This document shows, piece by piece, positions 33,759 to 43,139 of a stretch of 64,000 bases of DNA (its first letter is position 1; every line of letters begins with the position of its first letter). The notes beneath the pieces are model-generated. The model saw nothing but the letters and a program-made list of their open reading frames with translations, made no database searches and was not told the DNA's origin. This DNA is from Isoetes taiwanensis. Lineage: Eukaryota > Streptophyta > Lycopodiopsida > Isoetales > Isoetaceae. Location: contig JAJEKV010000052.1 in the NCBI GenBank assembly GCA_021234155.1, forward strand, positions 7,053,358 to 7,117,357, given 5' to 3'. The position numbers and the translations under genes were made by a program.

Positions 33759-34133
33759 CTAGTCTTCTAAAGTAAATTGACCTAGTTTGAATGCATAGAC
33801 CACAATTAGCATGTTGCCCTTTGGGGGCAACATTTCCTCCTCGACCCGATCTTCTTCTTCTTTCTCCTTCCTTGCCACTTCTTCAAGGATTTTCTGCATA
33901 ACGTCCGGCTGCTCTTCGCCCTGGACCTCTGTTCCGGCGCCGGAGTGGGCATCCTCCTCTACCTCTGTGTCACCCCCTTCTTGGTCGTTGTTGTTGTTGG
34001 GGTGCTCTTCGGACAACTCTCCCTCGCTTTGACCTTCTTGCCGAGCGACGCGCTGCCGAAGCATCTCCTGGAGTATGGCGCTGGGAGGAGTGACACCTGG
34101 AGGGACTCTAGCAGTCTGTTTGGTCCTGGCCAT
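33759..34133 (-). CDS. Histone H3 N-terminal tail exon with acidic extension (MARTKQTAR...)
   Basis: The ATG at 34133 is in good context (AGCATGG). The first nine residues, MARTKQTAR, are identical to the histone H3 N-terminus. The canonical K9-S10 is replaced by V-P, and no equivalents of K14, K18, K23, K27 or K36 follow. The next part is PPGVTPPSAILQEMLRQRVA, an acidic region (EGELSEEHPNNNNDQEGGDT, EVEEDAHSGAGTE), and a coiled, charged end (ILEEVARKEKEEEDRVEEE) after which the frame likely leaves the exon. A TATA box lies 102 bp upstream, with two palindromes beyond it. The histone fold lies 3 kb downstream on the same strand. The pair is best read as one interrupted H3-like gene. Confidence 0.85.
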   Translation of the reverse strand: MARTKQTARVPPGVTPPSAILQEMLRQRVARQEGQSEGELSEEHPNNNNDQEGGDTEVEEDAHSGAGTEVQGEEQPDVMQKILEEVARKEKEEEDRVEEEMLPPKGNMLIVVYAFKLGQFTLED

Positions 34134-34234
34134 GCTTGACGGTTCGTCGATCCGAGCTGTGCGCCAGAAGATCGCCTTGGCAAACGAGAGCAGATTTTCT
34201 AAGGAAGAACGTGAAAATGGGGAGGGTCCTAGGT

Positions 34235-34244
34235 CTATTTATAG
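34235..34244 (-). promoter_or_regulatory. TATA box of the H3-like gene
   Basis: CTATAAATAG on the minus strand, 102 bp before the ATG at 34133; identical to the box at 30271-30280. Confidence 0.7.
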
Positions 34245-34333
34245 ACGGGCCATTTTAGGTCAAATTTCAAACTACCCTTTTGGGTCATCTAGAACACCTA
34301 AAACACCTAAATTTAAGCATTTCTAACCTCATG

Positions 34334-34400
34334 GTCTCACACATTGCGCCCAGACTGAAAATGAAAGTTTCATTTTTGGTCCTGGCGCGACGTGTGAGAC
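34334..34400. promoter_or_regulatory. 67-bp imperfect palindrome, copy 3
   Basis: Left arm GTCTCACACATTGCGCCCAG (one change), right arm CTGGCGCGACGTGTGAGAC; the core AAAATGAAAGTTTCATTTT is itself a perfect palindrome. About 90 bp upstream of the H3-like TATA box. Confidence 0.85.
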
Positions 34401-34548
34401 ATGGTGGATTCTGATGCTAAATTTTATACTTCCTAAGCATGTTTTTAGGAATGTAACATACTAATTCTAGCTAATTCCTAGTTTAAAATTCGAATTACCA
34501 AGTTATTTTTCTAGAATTCATGACTTTTTAAGGTGTTTTGGGCTCAAT

Positions 34549-34615
34549 GTCTCACACGTTGCGCCCAGCCCAAAAATTAGATTTTCATTATCTGTCCTGG
34601 CGCGACGTGTGAGAC
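34549..34615. promoter_or_regulatory. 67-bp imperfect palindrome, copy 4
   Basis: Same arms (GTCTCACACGTTGCGCCCAG / CTGGCGCGACGTGTGAGAC), a more diverged core, and exactly 67 bp like the others. It lies 215 bp upstream of copy 3. Confidence 0.85.
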
Positions 34616-34807
34616 CATCCTTCTTTTTGAAGGTTTGGATCACTAATTTTAGTCTTTTTATGTTCTCATTCACTTTAATTGTTACTATCTTAGCATATAC
34701 TACAAAAATGAGAAAAAAATTTCCCATTTTTCGAGGTTCGAGAATCCTATCAAGTTAGTACTACTGGGAGCATGGTCAGTGCTTTGCTCTTGGTCTCCAA
34801 GAACATT

Positions 34808-34819
34808 GCTCTGATACCA
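34808..34819 (-). other. Primer binding site (initiator Met tRNA)
   Basis: Minus-strand TGGTATCAGAGC, one base inside the 5' LTR end, complementary to the 3' end of plant initiator-Met tRNA. It fixes the element's orientation as minus. Confidence 0.95.
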
Positions 34820-34820
34820 C

Positions 34821-36394
34821 TGTGACGTCCCCTATTCGTATATGATGCCTGCACCGTATACAAACAGGAGTTCATCCCCTATACCAGCTCCATCGTCTGG
34901 GGCCCTCCACATATCATCGTGGCCGTCTTTGGGTCCCCAGTGGGAAGAGTGAAGGGGTCATTTTACCCCGTCTCCCTCAGGGCCTACCTAGCTGCGGAAG
35001 CGTAAACATACATGTCAGTAAACAATATCATCACATATCCACCTCGAAGGGTGGTCTATCAACATCTGCATAGACAAAGGTCAGCACAAGACATATGGGA
35101 ATCCTACCCAAGGCTCAGACTCGAAGGGATGACTGACGGCTTGGGTCTCCAGAGTTCATTGCAGACAGAAGTCATGGCAATGGATTTGGCTGGCATAAGA
35201 ACATGGCTTCGGGTTGTCCGCTCCATCCGCCCCTCTGTGCACACTTTGCGAGTAGGTGAAAAGTGTTGGGACTGGACAGTAGCCCGCCGGATGCATAGCC
35301 AAAGGGGCTATTCCTGGGTTGCATCTCCCCAGTTCCGATGGGGCAGGTAGGGATCACTCCCTCCAGAGATCTACATGCTGACTCAAGGTGACTAGAGGGC
35401 CACTGCCCTTATTCGACTGAACCCACTGGAAAGTGTACACCACTCCACGGGTGTCGAGCCCATGCCTTGCCCGCACTCAGTGGCAAGCCATTAGACCTAG
35501 TCACAATGATCCCCGGTAGGCCTTACACACCAGAGGGATCGCTCAAGAGTCAGAACACAAACCTCCTTCTTAGCCAGTCTGGCCCCTTCACCCACAACCA
35601 GGTGTGGTTCTTGTACACAGGCCGAATTTACAGTGTGCTAGAGAGGCTAATCTAGGAGCATCTACTACCAAGCTTGAGGTCTCTACCCCCCTTCCCAATA
35701 CAAGGAGTTCACAGAGATACATCATCCATATACATCACAGAAGAACTAAAGAACTAGATCTAATCTATATCATAGAGTTAGGTTCTTTAGTTAGAGTCTG
35801 GTATCTAGAGATCTAAGTGGCTGCTATGGGCAATTTAATAGGCTAAACCTACTGATACAATGACTGGAAGACGGTTTAGGCTATTAAATTGACTAAATAC
35901 CCGATCCTTGGCTCGCTCCTCCTGCTTTGAGTTCGACCATCCTGCTGAACTGCTTGAATCAAGGAAAACTAATGGTGCAATTCGCTTAGACGGAGTCTGG
36001 GAGGCGGTTTTGACTCCTGGGGCAGCCAAAACAGAGCTCTAGAACCCTATGGACGAAAATGGCAAGTTATAGTTTCCTCCTACCTAAATAGACAAGGGGT
36101 TAGAGCTAGGGTTTCCAATTATCCCTTTAGGCATGTGGGATAATTGGGAATGGCCCACTTGCCTTTAATGGCTAGGTGGCATAAATGTATCTACATGGAA
36201 AGGTGTGCACTTTAATAAATGTGCACATTGGTAAATGTGCACATTAATAATAAATGCACATACCTTGCAAGTTGCCCCCTAGGGGCTACTGATCTGGCTA
36301 CACGTCGGCGTACATGTCAGTCGGGGTGGCGTGTACGCGTGACGAGGCAGTACAGTATACGCCCTGGGGCCGTATACTGTGCTGGAACGTCACA
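34821..36394 (-). repeat. 5' LTR of the chromovirus (1574 bp)
   Basis: TGTGACGTCC to GGAACGTCACA. It retains the two short segments lost from the other LTR (near 36060-36130 and 36160-36175). It carries the same GTATAC inverted pairs and the AATTTAATAGGCT stem at about 35830-35892, and should contain the element's main promoter. Confidence 0.95.
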
Positions 36395-36399
36395 TCATT
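36395..36399. repeat. Target-site duplication TCATT (right)
   Basis: Exact copy of 19567-19571. Confidence 0.95.
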
Positions 36400-36639
36400 C
36401 ATTGTGTTGACCGTGTTGGTGCGTTCGTCGAGGCTCTTCGAACCCATCTCACGCCCTTTTACCAGATACATCATGGTCTGGAAAGCCCATCCATTTCATT
36501 GAGATACGGGAACTTCAATGCATTCTACTTCGGATTGGCGGGCAGATCGATCTACTCTTTTCCAAATGGAGTGGATTGATATTTCAAAATGTTTTGAATC
36601 CCAATTGTGCTTCTAGAGCTTCAACTAGCTCGATGAATC

Positions 36640-38060
36640 CCAATTGTGCTCTGTAATACCATACCAAGAGCTTCTAGAGCTTCAACTAGCTCGATGGTGC
36701 AGACTAGATCGAACATCAATCCGAGCACCTGCCAATACCAAGAGGGTTAGGGCAAAGCAGGTGAGGAAGAGAATGACGGATCAAACTTCGACAAGACCGT
36801 GGCAAAGCAGACTTCTACATCAAAGAGAGGCCAGTGGACGGAGCAACAGATGGAGGGCATCTTGGAATAGGTTAGTGAATATGGCATTTCAATTAGAGAG
36901 GCCTCTAGGAGATCCGGTATACTTGAGTCTACCATATGTGATTGGCAATATAGGAGAGTTACCCATAAACAAAAGAAACATCCCCATGTCCTCACTCCCA
37001 AGCAAGAAGAAGAACTAGTTGCCTGAGGTCTTGAGAGGGCAAACTCAGGTACTGGGGGTTACCATGACTGCAGTCAAGGGCAAAGCAGGCCAAAATGGCT
37101 AATGCTGAGGACATAAACATATTAGATGGTATGCCATGCAATAAGTGGTGGAAGCTCTTCAAGCAGAGGCATCCTAATATAACTTTGTAGAGGGCAAGGA
37201 CACTTGCCATGAATCAGCCAAACCTAGACATGTTCTACAATGGCCTCAAGACCATCTATATTGAGTTTTCTTATCCCCCTTCCAGGATTTGGAATGCTGA
37301 TGAAATTGGGATACAAGCAGGCAATAGGTGCCCACTGCAAGGAAGGGTGCATGAGATGTCAATGAGTTTGTCATGAACTCTAGAGAGTGGGTGACAATTC
37401 TGGTAGTGTTAATGCTGAAGGATATAGATTACCCAACTTATATATCTTTATGGGTAAAACGGTGAAGGTAGATTACATAAGCAGATGTGAAGAAGGGGCA
37501 GTCTAGGCAGTGCTGCAACATGCATGGATGACCATTGAGCTCTTTAAGTCATGATTGTCACAACTTTCGATCTAGGGTACCTGAGGAGTGTCACCAGAGA
37601 ATCCACACCTAATTTTCTTGGCTGCAAAAGCATTCGGTCACTACTCCCAGCCCACACAATCCACAAACTCCATATTGCTTGTTTTGCCCCATTCAAGGCA
37701 GCCTTCAAGAAGTTGAGGGTTGATTGGATGTGTGTGAGGAGCAAGGTAGAGCCCAAGAGAGAAGAGATTGTTGAGGTGATATCCAATGCAATTCATGCTA
37801 GGCTTAACACCTGATAACATAAGGGCAGGTTTAGTGCCACAGGCATTTACCCCTTCGATAGCACAAAGGTGGTGGCAGCTAGTACAAATAAGGCTTGTGC
37901 ACCTATGAAGGCAATGTACCTCAGCATGTTGCAAGTGACTCTCAATATACAAGTGATGATGGGAGTGACCTGGACAATGATGATAATGATGAGGATCAAG
38001 AAGAGGAGAATGGTGGTGTTGTTCGTGACGACACGTACGAGGTTTTCAACCTTGTTCCCA
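36640..38060 (+). pseudogene. pogo/CENP-B-type DDE transposase relic
   Basis: Recognisable over several frames. HTH region GQWTEQQMEGILE then VSEYGISIREASRRSGILES (about 36829-36930); CENP-B-type second helix HPHVLTPKQEEELV (about 36980-37022) and NKWWKLFKQRHPNITL (about 37138-37185); first catalytic Asp in RIWNADEIGIQAG (about 37287-37325); the conserved LLPAHTIHKLHIACFAPFK (about 37641-37705); and NIRAG..GIYPFDSTKV (about 37815-37867), followed by an acidic tail (DDGSDLDNDDNDEDQEEE in another frame). Such enzymes move Tc1/mariner-superfamily elements by cut and paste. Many stops and shifts make it inactive. TIRs were not located. Confidence 0.8.
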
Positions 38061-39170
38061 ATGCCCCTAGCTAGGTGCAAGTTGCCACAAGTAAGCAATT
38101 GTGATGTGCAGGGTGAACTGCCACCAGACTTTGAGAGAGGAGATGCATGTTTGCCATGCAGAGGCAACTGAAAATGGACTCCAATCACAAGATGGAAGAA
38201 GGAGAGATAAGGTCTCCGACGTGGCAGGATTGGTTCACATTAGATCAGCCACCTTCTGTGATTAGGGTTGAGAAAGCCATGACGGCACAACCTGAACTAG
38301 AGAAAAGCGAGCAATTGAAGACTTAAAATCGCGACAGCTAAGAAGAGGGCATTGAGAGAAGAAGAGAAGAAGAGGGTTTAAGCTAGGAGGGAAGAAAGAG
38401 ACAACAAAAAAAGAGCTAAGACCCAATTTGAGCTTGGGGCCAAGAGTTCGGGAAATTCATGTATCCACATGGCCAGTCAGAAGTGGCATCCATCTTCAGC
38501 ACTCAAAGGCCTACAGATATGGAAGTCAATAAGAGAAGGTTGGACCTTCCGAATAGAAGGAGGGTTAGAATGGGAAAGAGGCCTGTTTGGGTAGGTGCCA
38601 CTCAAACACAGGATGGAGCAACTGAAATGGACTTGCCTTCTAGCCAATCCCCAATCAGCATTGGTGGTCACATACCTGTAGTCAAGCCCATTCCAAACAG
38701 GGTTGACAACATTGCATCTCCTTGCACAAGATGGGACTTGTCATCACATGTTCAGCTTGGTGGAAGTGTACATGATGAGGTTGATCGGCTATGCTGATGT
38801 GCACTGGCCCAGCAGGTGATCAGCTCCCTGAAATTGACAAGGCAAGAATTATTAGGGGAATGGTGGCTGACGGTGTACAAGGAGATATAATATCCAAGGC
38901 CAAAGGCATGGATCTTGAATTTGCGATTGCATGGAGGAAAGAACTTGCTGAGGTAATACTAGGTCTTCAAATATTTAGTCCAATTCACTCTCTTGTGAAT
39001 AAAGGTATTTATTTCCTTGTATCAGTCACTAAACAACCCTAAATCCATGCAGGTATCTAGCTGCACACTAGCTTTTGATGTTGATGCTGAAGCAAGGACA
39101 GTGGCTGAAGATGCATATGACAGTGAAGAGACAATTGACAAAAGCAACCTGCATATCAGCAACTCCTAGT
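38061..39170 (+). other. Sequence downstream of the transposase, possibly the rest of the element
   Basis: Open pieces on the plus strand (38459-38797; 38791-39042 with IRGMVADGVQGDIISKAKG) have no family I can name. They may be remnants of a second transposon ORF or a captured exon. Confidence 0.35.
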
Positions 39171-41794
39171 ATATATATGAATGTGAGCAGGCACTCTAAT
39201 TTGGTGTCTTGTTGATTTATTGGAGCACAATTAAGTCAATTTACTCTATTATTAGACATATTGTTATTCCAGTGAATCCCAACGGTTTGAATCATTTGTT
39301 CTACACAAACTGAACCATTTGTGAACACATGGAATTCCCAACTTTATAACTGCTTAGTTGCAGTTGCATGTTTACAGTGGAATGTTGCTATGCAGGCCCT
39401 ATAGCACAAGATAAAATAGCAATCATAGCACAAACCCTTAACCTCAGGAGTTACAACACTACCATTATCTCAACATGATTGCCCCTCAACAATTTCTAGC
39501 AAATAGAACATCATCTTATTAACACTATATCTATGACTAAATCTATGATAACAAATCTGGTGCTCAATATGGTATTGTTATATATATAATAGTGGCTGAT
39601 TATAGAGTACATGCCTAGCGAGCCCTGCCAAAATAGCTCATAGAGCTTCTAGACAACAACAAAAAAATTACACAAAGGAGAAGAGGAAAAAAAAAGGGGG
39701 GTCAAAATGGCCCTTTCTCACAGAAAAAACAAGCCCACATGATAGCTTATCTTGCCACGAATCAATAACATCCGGTGTTACCAAAATCCGTGGTGGATTT
39801 GTGGGTAATTTGCAGTGGCGCCCCTTAAGTGCGCGAAAGGGGGCGACCATACCCTATTCTTTTGCAGTCTCTTAAAGTTCATGAATTTACAATGTATATA
39901 TTATTGGCATTATACCCAAAATATATAATGCATAATACCGGTCAAGGTACCAGGACCGTGACAACTGAATAGATAACTTTAAATTCCTGAAGCCTATTAC
40001 AAAGAAGAACGTCAACAATATATCATGGATATGCCATTTGTAAGCTCAAATTACCAACTAGAATTTCTTTTTGGGGCATTCCTCTAAAAAGGGGATTTAT
40101 TGAAACAAGAGAGAGAAAATTTGCCACAATAAATGTAGCAATACAAACCTTCAATTTTTTTGGAGGGTCGACACATATATAATATTGGTCATTGTCAATG
40201 GAAGTACAAGCCCTTTACACATCATTGGCTTGTTCCTTTTAATGCCCCTGTTTTGTCTCTTTCATTGCATTTTGGATCACAATTATTTGGTGAAGCCACC
40301 ATAAGCAAGGTTTAACATCTACAACTATTATAAGTAAAGAATAAGACATTTTTACCATTGTAATTAAACTCAACAATTTCGAGTAAATGGATGAAATTGG
40401 AATTTGGAAATGCATAATATATAAATTCACTAAAAAGGTATGCATCCACAGCATACAAACAAAAGTATAAGACTTTGACAAAGCACTAGCATCCAAAATT
40501 GCCATAAGAGTGAGTCCCCCACCACATGGACAAGACTATTGATTTGTTAAGCATGAGGCTAAACTTTTTTTGGGGAGACAATGATAGTCCGGATACTAAC
40601 AAAGAATGTTGAATTCCCAAACCATTTCAAATTATTATAAATGAAGACCCCACACCCTTGAAACCAAGAACTCTCCTTGGATATTTTCACTAAAGGATTA
40701 AGTCTTCTAGTCAATGATCTTTCCAAGTGTATTGATCAAAATGCAATAAGAGCGATCATAATCAAGGGGTTCAAAGTTCAAGAATGTGATTCTTGTAGCT
40801 TACACAAATTTAATTATTTATTAGTACTATGGCTAAGTGGTGAACTACTACAAGGTCATCTGTAAGACACTAAATGCAAACGTGAATAGATTTTTTAGAA
40901 CTTGCAACTTTGAGGAGGAGGATTTTTCTCTATTGCATGCTGCACAGAGCATCAAGAATGTATTAACATCTATCAAAGACCAATTAGACATTTTTTAATT
41001 TCTTCAAATTGTAGGCTGATTTTGGGTCCTAGAATTAAAAGCTAAATTCATTTTCACCTCTACAAGCCACCCTGCTTGATCTATTCCACTTTGCTTTAGT
41101 TCACTTTAATTTAGAGGGCTTCGGATTAGTTTGATTCGAGGTGCTTCATTATGGCAAAAGGTAGCAAGAAAATAGAAAATGTGTTATACATAATTGGTAC
41201 TCGATCTAGAGACAGGGACAAATCAGTGTCCAGATAACTTTATCGCCTTCTCTCATTGGCCCACAATGGCCTTTCACGGGAAAGCTATTTTGCACAAGTA
41301 TACCATCTGCTATCTTTTGTCCACAAAGGAGCTTCTTGATTGAGGAGAGAGGACTCTCATGACGTCTTGTCAGAGTACTCTCCAATCCTAGTACAACTTC
41401 CTTGCCGAAGCAGCTTCTACAAGAGTCTCTAGCACAACTTCATCTCCAATAGGAGGAGTCTTTACAAGAGCAAATGCAACCATTCATGCCAAGTAGGAGG
41501 GAGACCCAACAAAATTCTGCAATGGAATAGCTTCATGTTCATAAGGAGGAATTTTGACCAGCACAAGCTCTAGATGAATGTGTATGATATGCTAGTGCAT
41601 TAGAAGAGTTTAAGAAGTATGTGGGTCTTATAGATCAGTCGATCTTAATGGACACTAAAAATGCTCTTCTTGAATGAAGGCACTGTAAAAAAAGAAGAAG
41701 TTAGTGCATGAGTTACTAATGTTCTTTCACGTCATAAATGAGCGATAGAGAAGAAGGTGCTACCACATGGAGGTGGCCCTTTGTATGTTGAAGT
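39171..41794. other. Intergenic stretch, no gene recognised
   Basis: AT-rich DNA with stops in every frame and only short frames without motifs (for example 40677-40865). Confidence 0.45.
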
Positions 41795-41875
41795 TCCCTT
41801 TTTTTTCTTTTTAATTTTTGAAGGATGAACAAAAATATTTGTTAATCAAAAGTAAACATTCTCGTGTTGTGATTC
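41795..41875 (-). mobile_element. 3' tail of a non-LTR retroposon (same family as 10.4 kb)
   Basis: Minus strand GTTTACTTTTGATTAACAAA, then TTCATCCTTCAAAAATTAAA: the same end as at 10384-10470. Confidence 0.45.
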
Positions 41876-42429
41876 ACAAGATACAACGATATCCCACATA
41901 TAGGCTTTTCATTCATCTCATTAGTTTTCTACAATGATTTAGATTGCGTACTTGCACATTTGCAAACTACCCACAAAAAAATAAAAAGCACATGGAATAT
42001 CCAGTCACATCACCTGGATCTCAAAATTAAAAATTCTACAGATGTTGGATATTGTACCTGTTGAGAGCTAATCGATGGGAGAAAAAACATTGGCCTTTCA
42101 AGTTTTCTAGGAAAAACCCTAGCGATAGATAAGCCCTTGGTAAGGGGCTTGGACAAACTGCAAGGCTGCTAAATATGCTCCCATAAAAAATCCCACGATG
42201 CAAGGAGAAATCGGAGTCCCATATCCCAGTATACCATGCACATCACTAATACTAAAACACAATGATAAGAAAATAAATCCTGGAAAAGCGAGGATTTGTT
42301 CAAGTGTCCCATGCTAGAAAACTTCAAAAAGTGAGAGGCTAGTCACCCGTCCCACCCGAACATTTAAACACAACATTTACATGGATATACAAAATTAAGG
42401 GAGATATGGTGGGAATCAAGGGTATTGCA

Positions 42430-42903
42430 GAGAGATGAGAAAGCGTCAATGAAGAACCCTGCAATACATAGCGATCTCACCATTGGATTAGCAGCTCAAA
42501 ATGCATGCGATGCATGCATGCGACACATGCAATGTATGGATGCTCATCTTGCACAAGAATCCAGATCCAATAATCGAATTGATTGCATTCTTGTGGTGCA
42601 ACTCACAAGATATACAACAACATCCCAATACCAAGAAACTTCTAAGTTTTCACAAACTAGATTCAAGGCAAAGACCGAAGCATTGTCCTACGCAGGACAA
42701 ATAAGGATGAGATAGAAAAGGCTATAAAATAGGATAAGAAACGCCAAGAGAGATTAAGCTATAAAAGAAGAAGCCGCTTCTCTTCTACATGGGATCACAA
42801 AAAAAAATAAAAATAACTAAATAAATAAATAAAATCAACAGTACTGCTGAGAGATGCAAAAAGCGTCAATGAAGAACTTTGCAACATATAGCGATCTTCC
42901 CAT
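42430..42903 (+). repeat. Direct repeat of about 55 bp, 420 bp apart
   Basis: AGCGTCAATGAAGAAC-CTGCAA-ACATA-AGCGATCT occurs at about 42430-42483 and again at about 42849-42903. Between them is a purine-rich stretch and, near 42500, an ATGC-rich self-complementary run (GATGCATGCATGC). Confidence 0.7.
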
Positions 42904-42904
42904 C

Positions 42905-43110
42905 TCTTGCCTCTTCAAAGGGCAGCCCTTGATTGCCACATCATCTACTTTCAGAAGAGGGTCAACATGGATGAGTCTACTCCCCTCAACTTGGCTTACA
43001 TCGTGGCAATGGGGCCACAACGCCTCAAGGCCTCTGGAAAGAAAGGCGAGTTCAATGGCTCACCAAGTGGAATGTGCAGCACAGGTATATACAGGCACAA
43101 ACAGAAGTAG
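42905..43110 (+). pseudogene. Unrecognised coding fragment shared with 63.3-63.5 kb
   Basis: Translates LQRAALDCHIIYFQKRVNM, then LNLAYIVAMGPQRLKASGKK and SPSGM. The region 63320-63490 gives LERANLEHHVIYCQKVVNM, LPNLAYIMTWVHNILKIVGS and SPNGM in the same order. The two are clearly related protein-coding sequences, probably from an unidentified mobile element or gene family. I cannot name the family. Confidence 0.5.
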
Positions 43111-43139
43111 ATCACCATACCTTGAAGCAGTATCTTGAC

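Larger units (their letters stand above)
19572..36394 (-). mobile_element. Full-length Ty3/gypsy chromovirus carrying a histone H3-like gene
   Basis: A 16,823-bp LTR retrotransposon in minus orientation. It has LTRs of 1500 and 1574 bp (TG..CA ends), a 5-bp target duplication, a tRNA-iMet primer site, a polypurine tract, gag with a zinc knuckle, aspartic protease, RT, RNase H, integrase with a GPY/F-like tail, and a chromodomain. Order in element sense: LTR, primer site, H3-like gene, unknown ORF of about 500 aa, gag, protease, RT, RNase H, integrase, chromodomain, polypurine tract, LTR. Typical chromoviruses are 5-8 kb; the excess comes from about 6 kb upstream of gag plus two later insertions (22183-22889 and 25917-27160). 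Stops and frameshifts show that this copy is inactive, but the LTRs are still similar, so it is not ancient. Confidence 0.95.

Noticed and set aside
30472..34615. Four 67-bp palindromes read as a CRISPR-like array
   Set aside because: Only four copies in two distant pairs, with non-spacer sequence between, in a plant retrotransposon.
19572..36394. Envelope gene (retrovirus-like)
   Set aside because: No signal peptide, membrane segment or fusion-type motif in the extra ORFs; they are charged, nuclear-type proteins.
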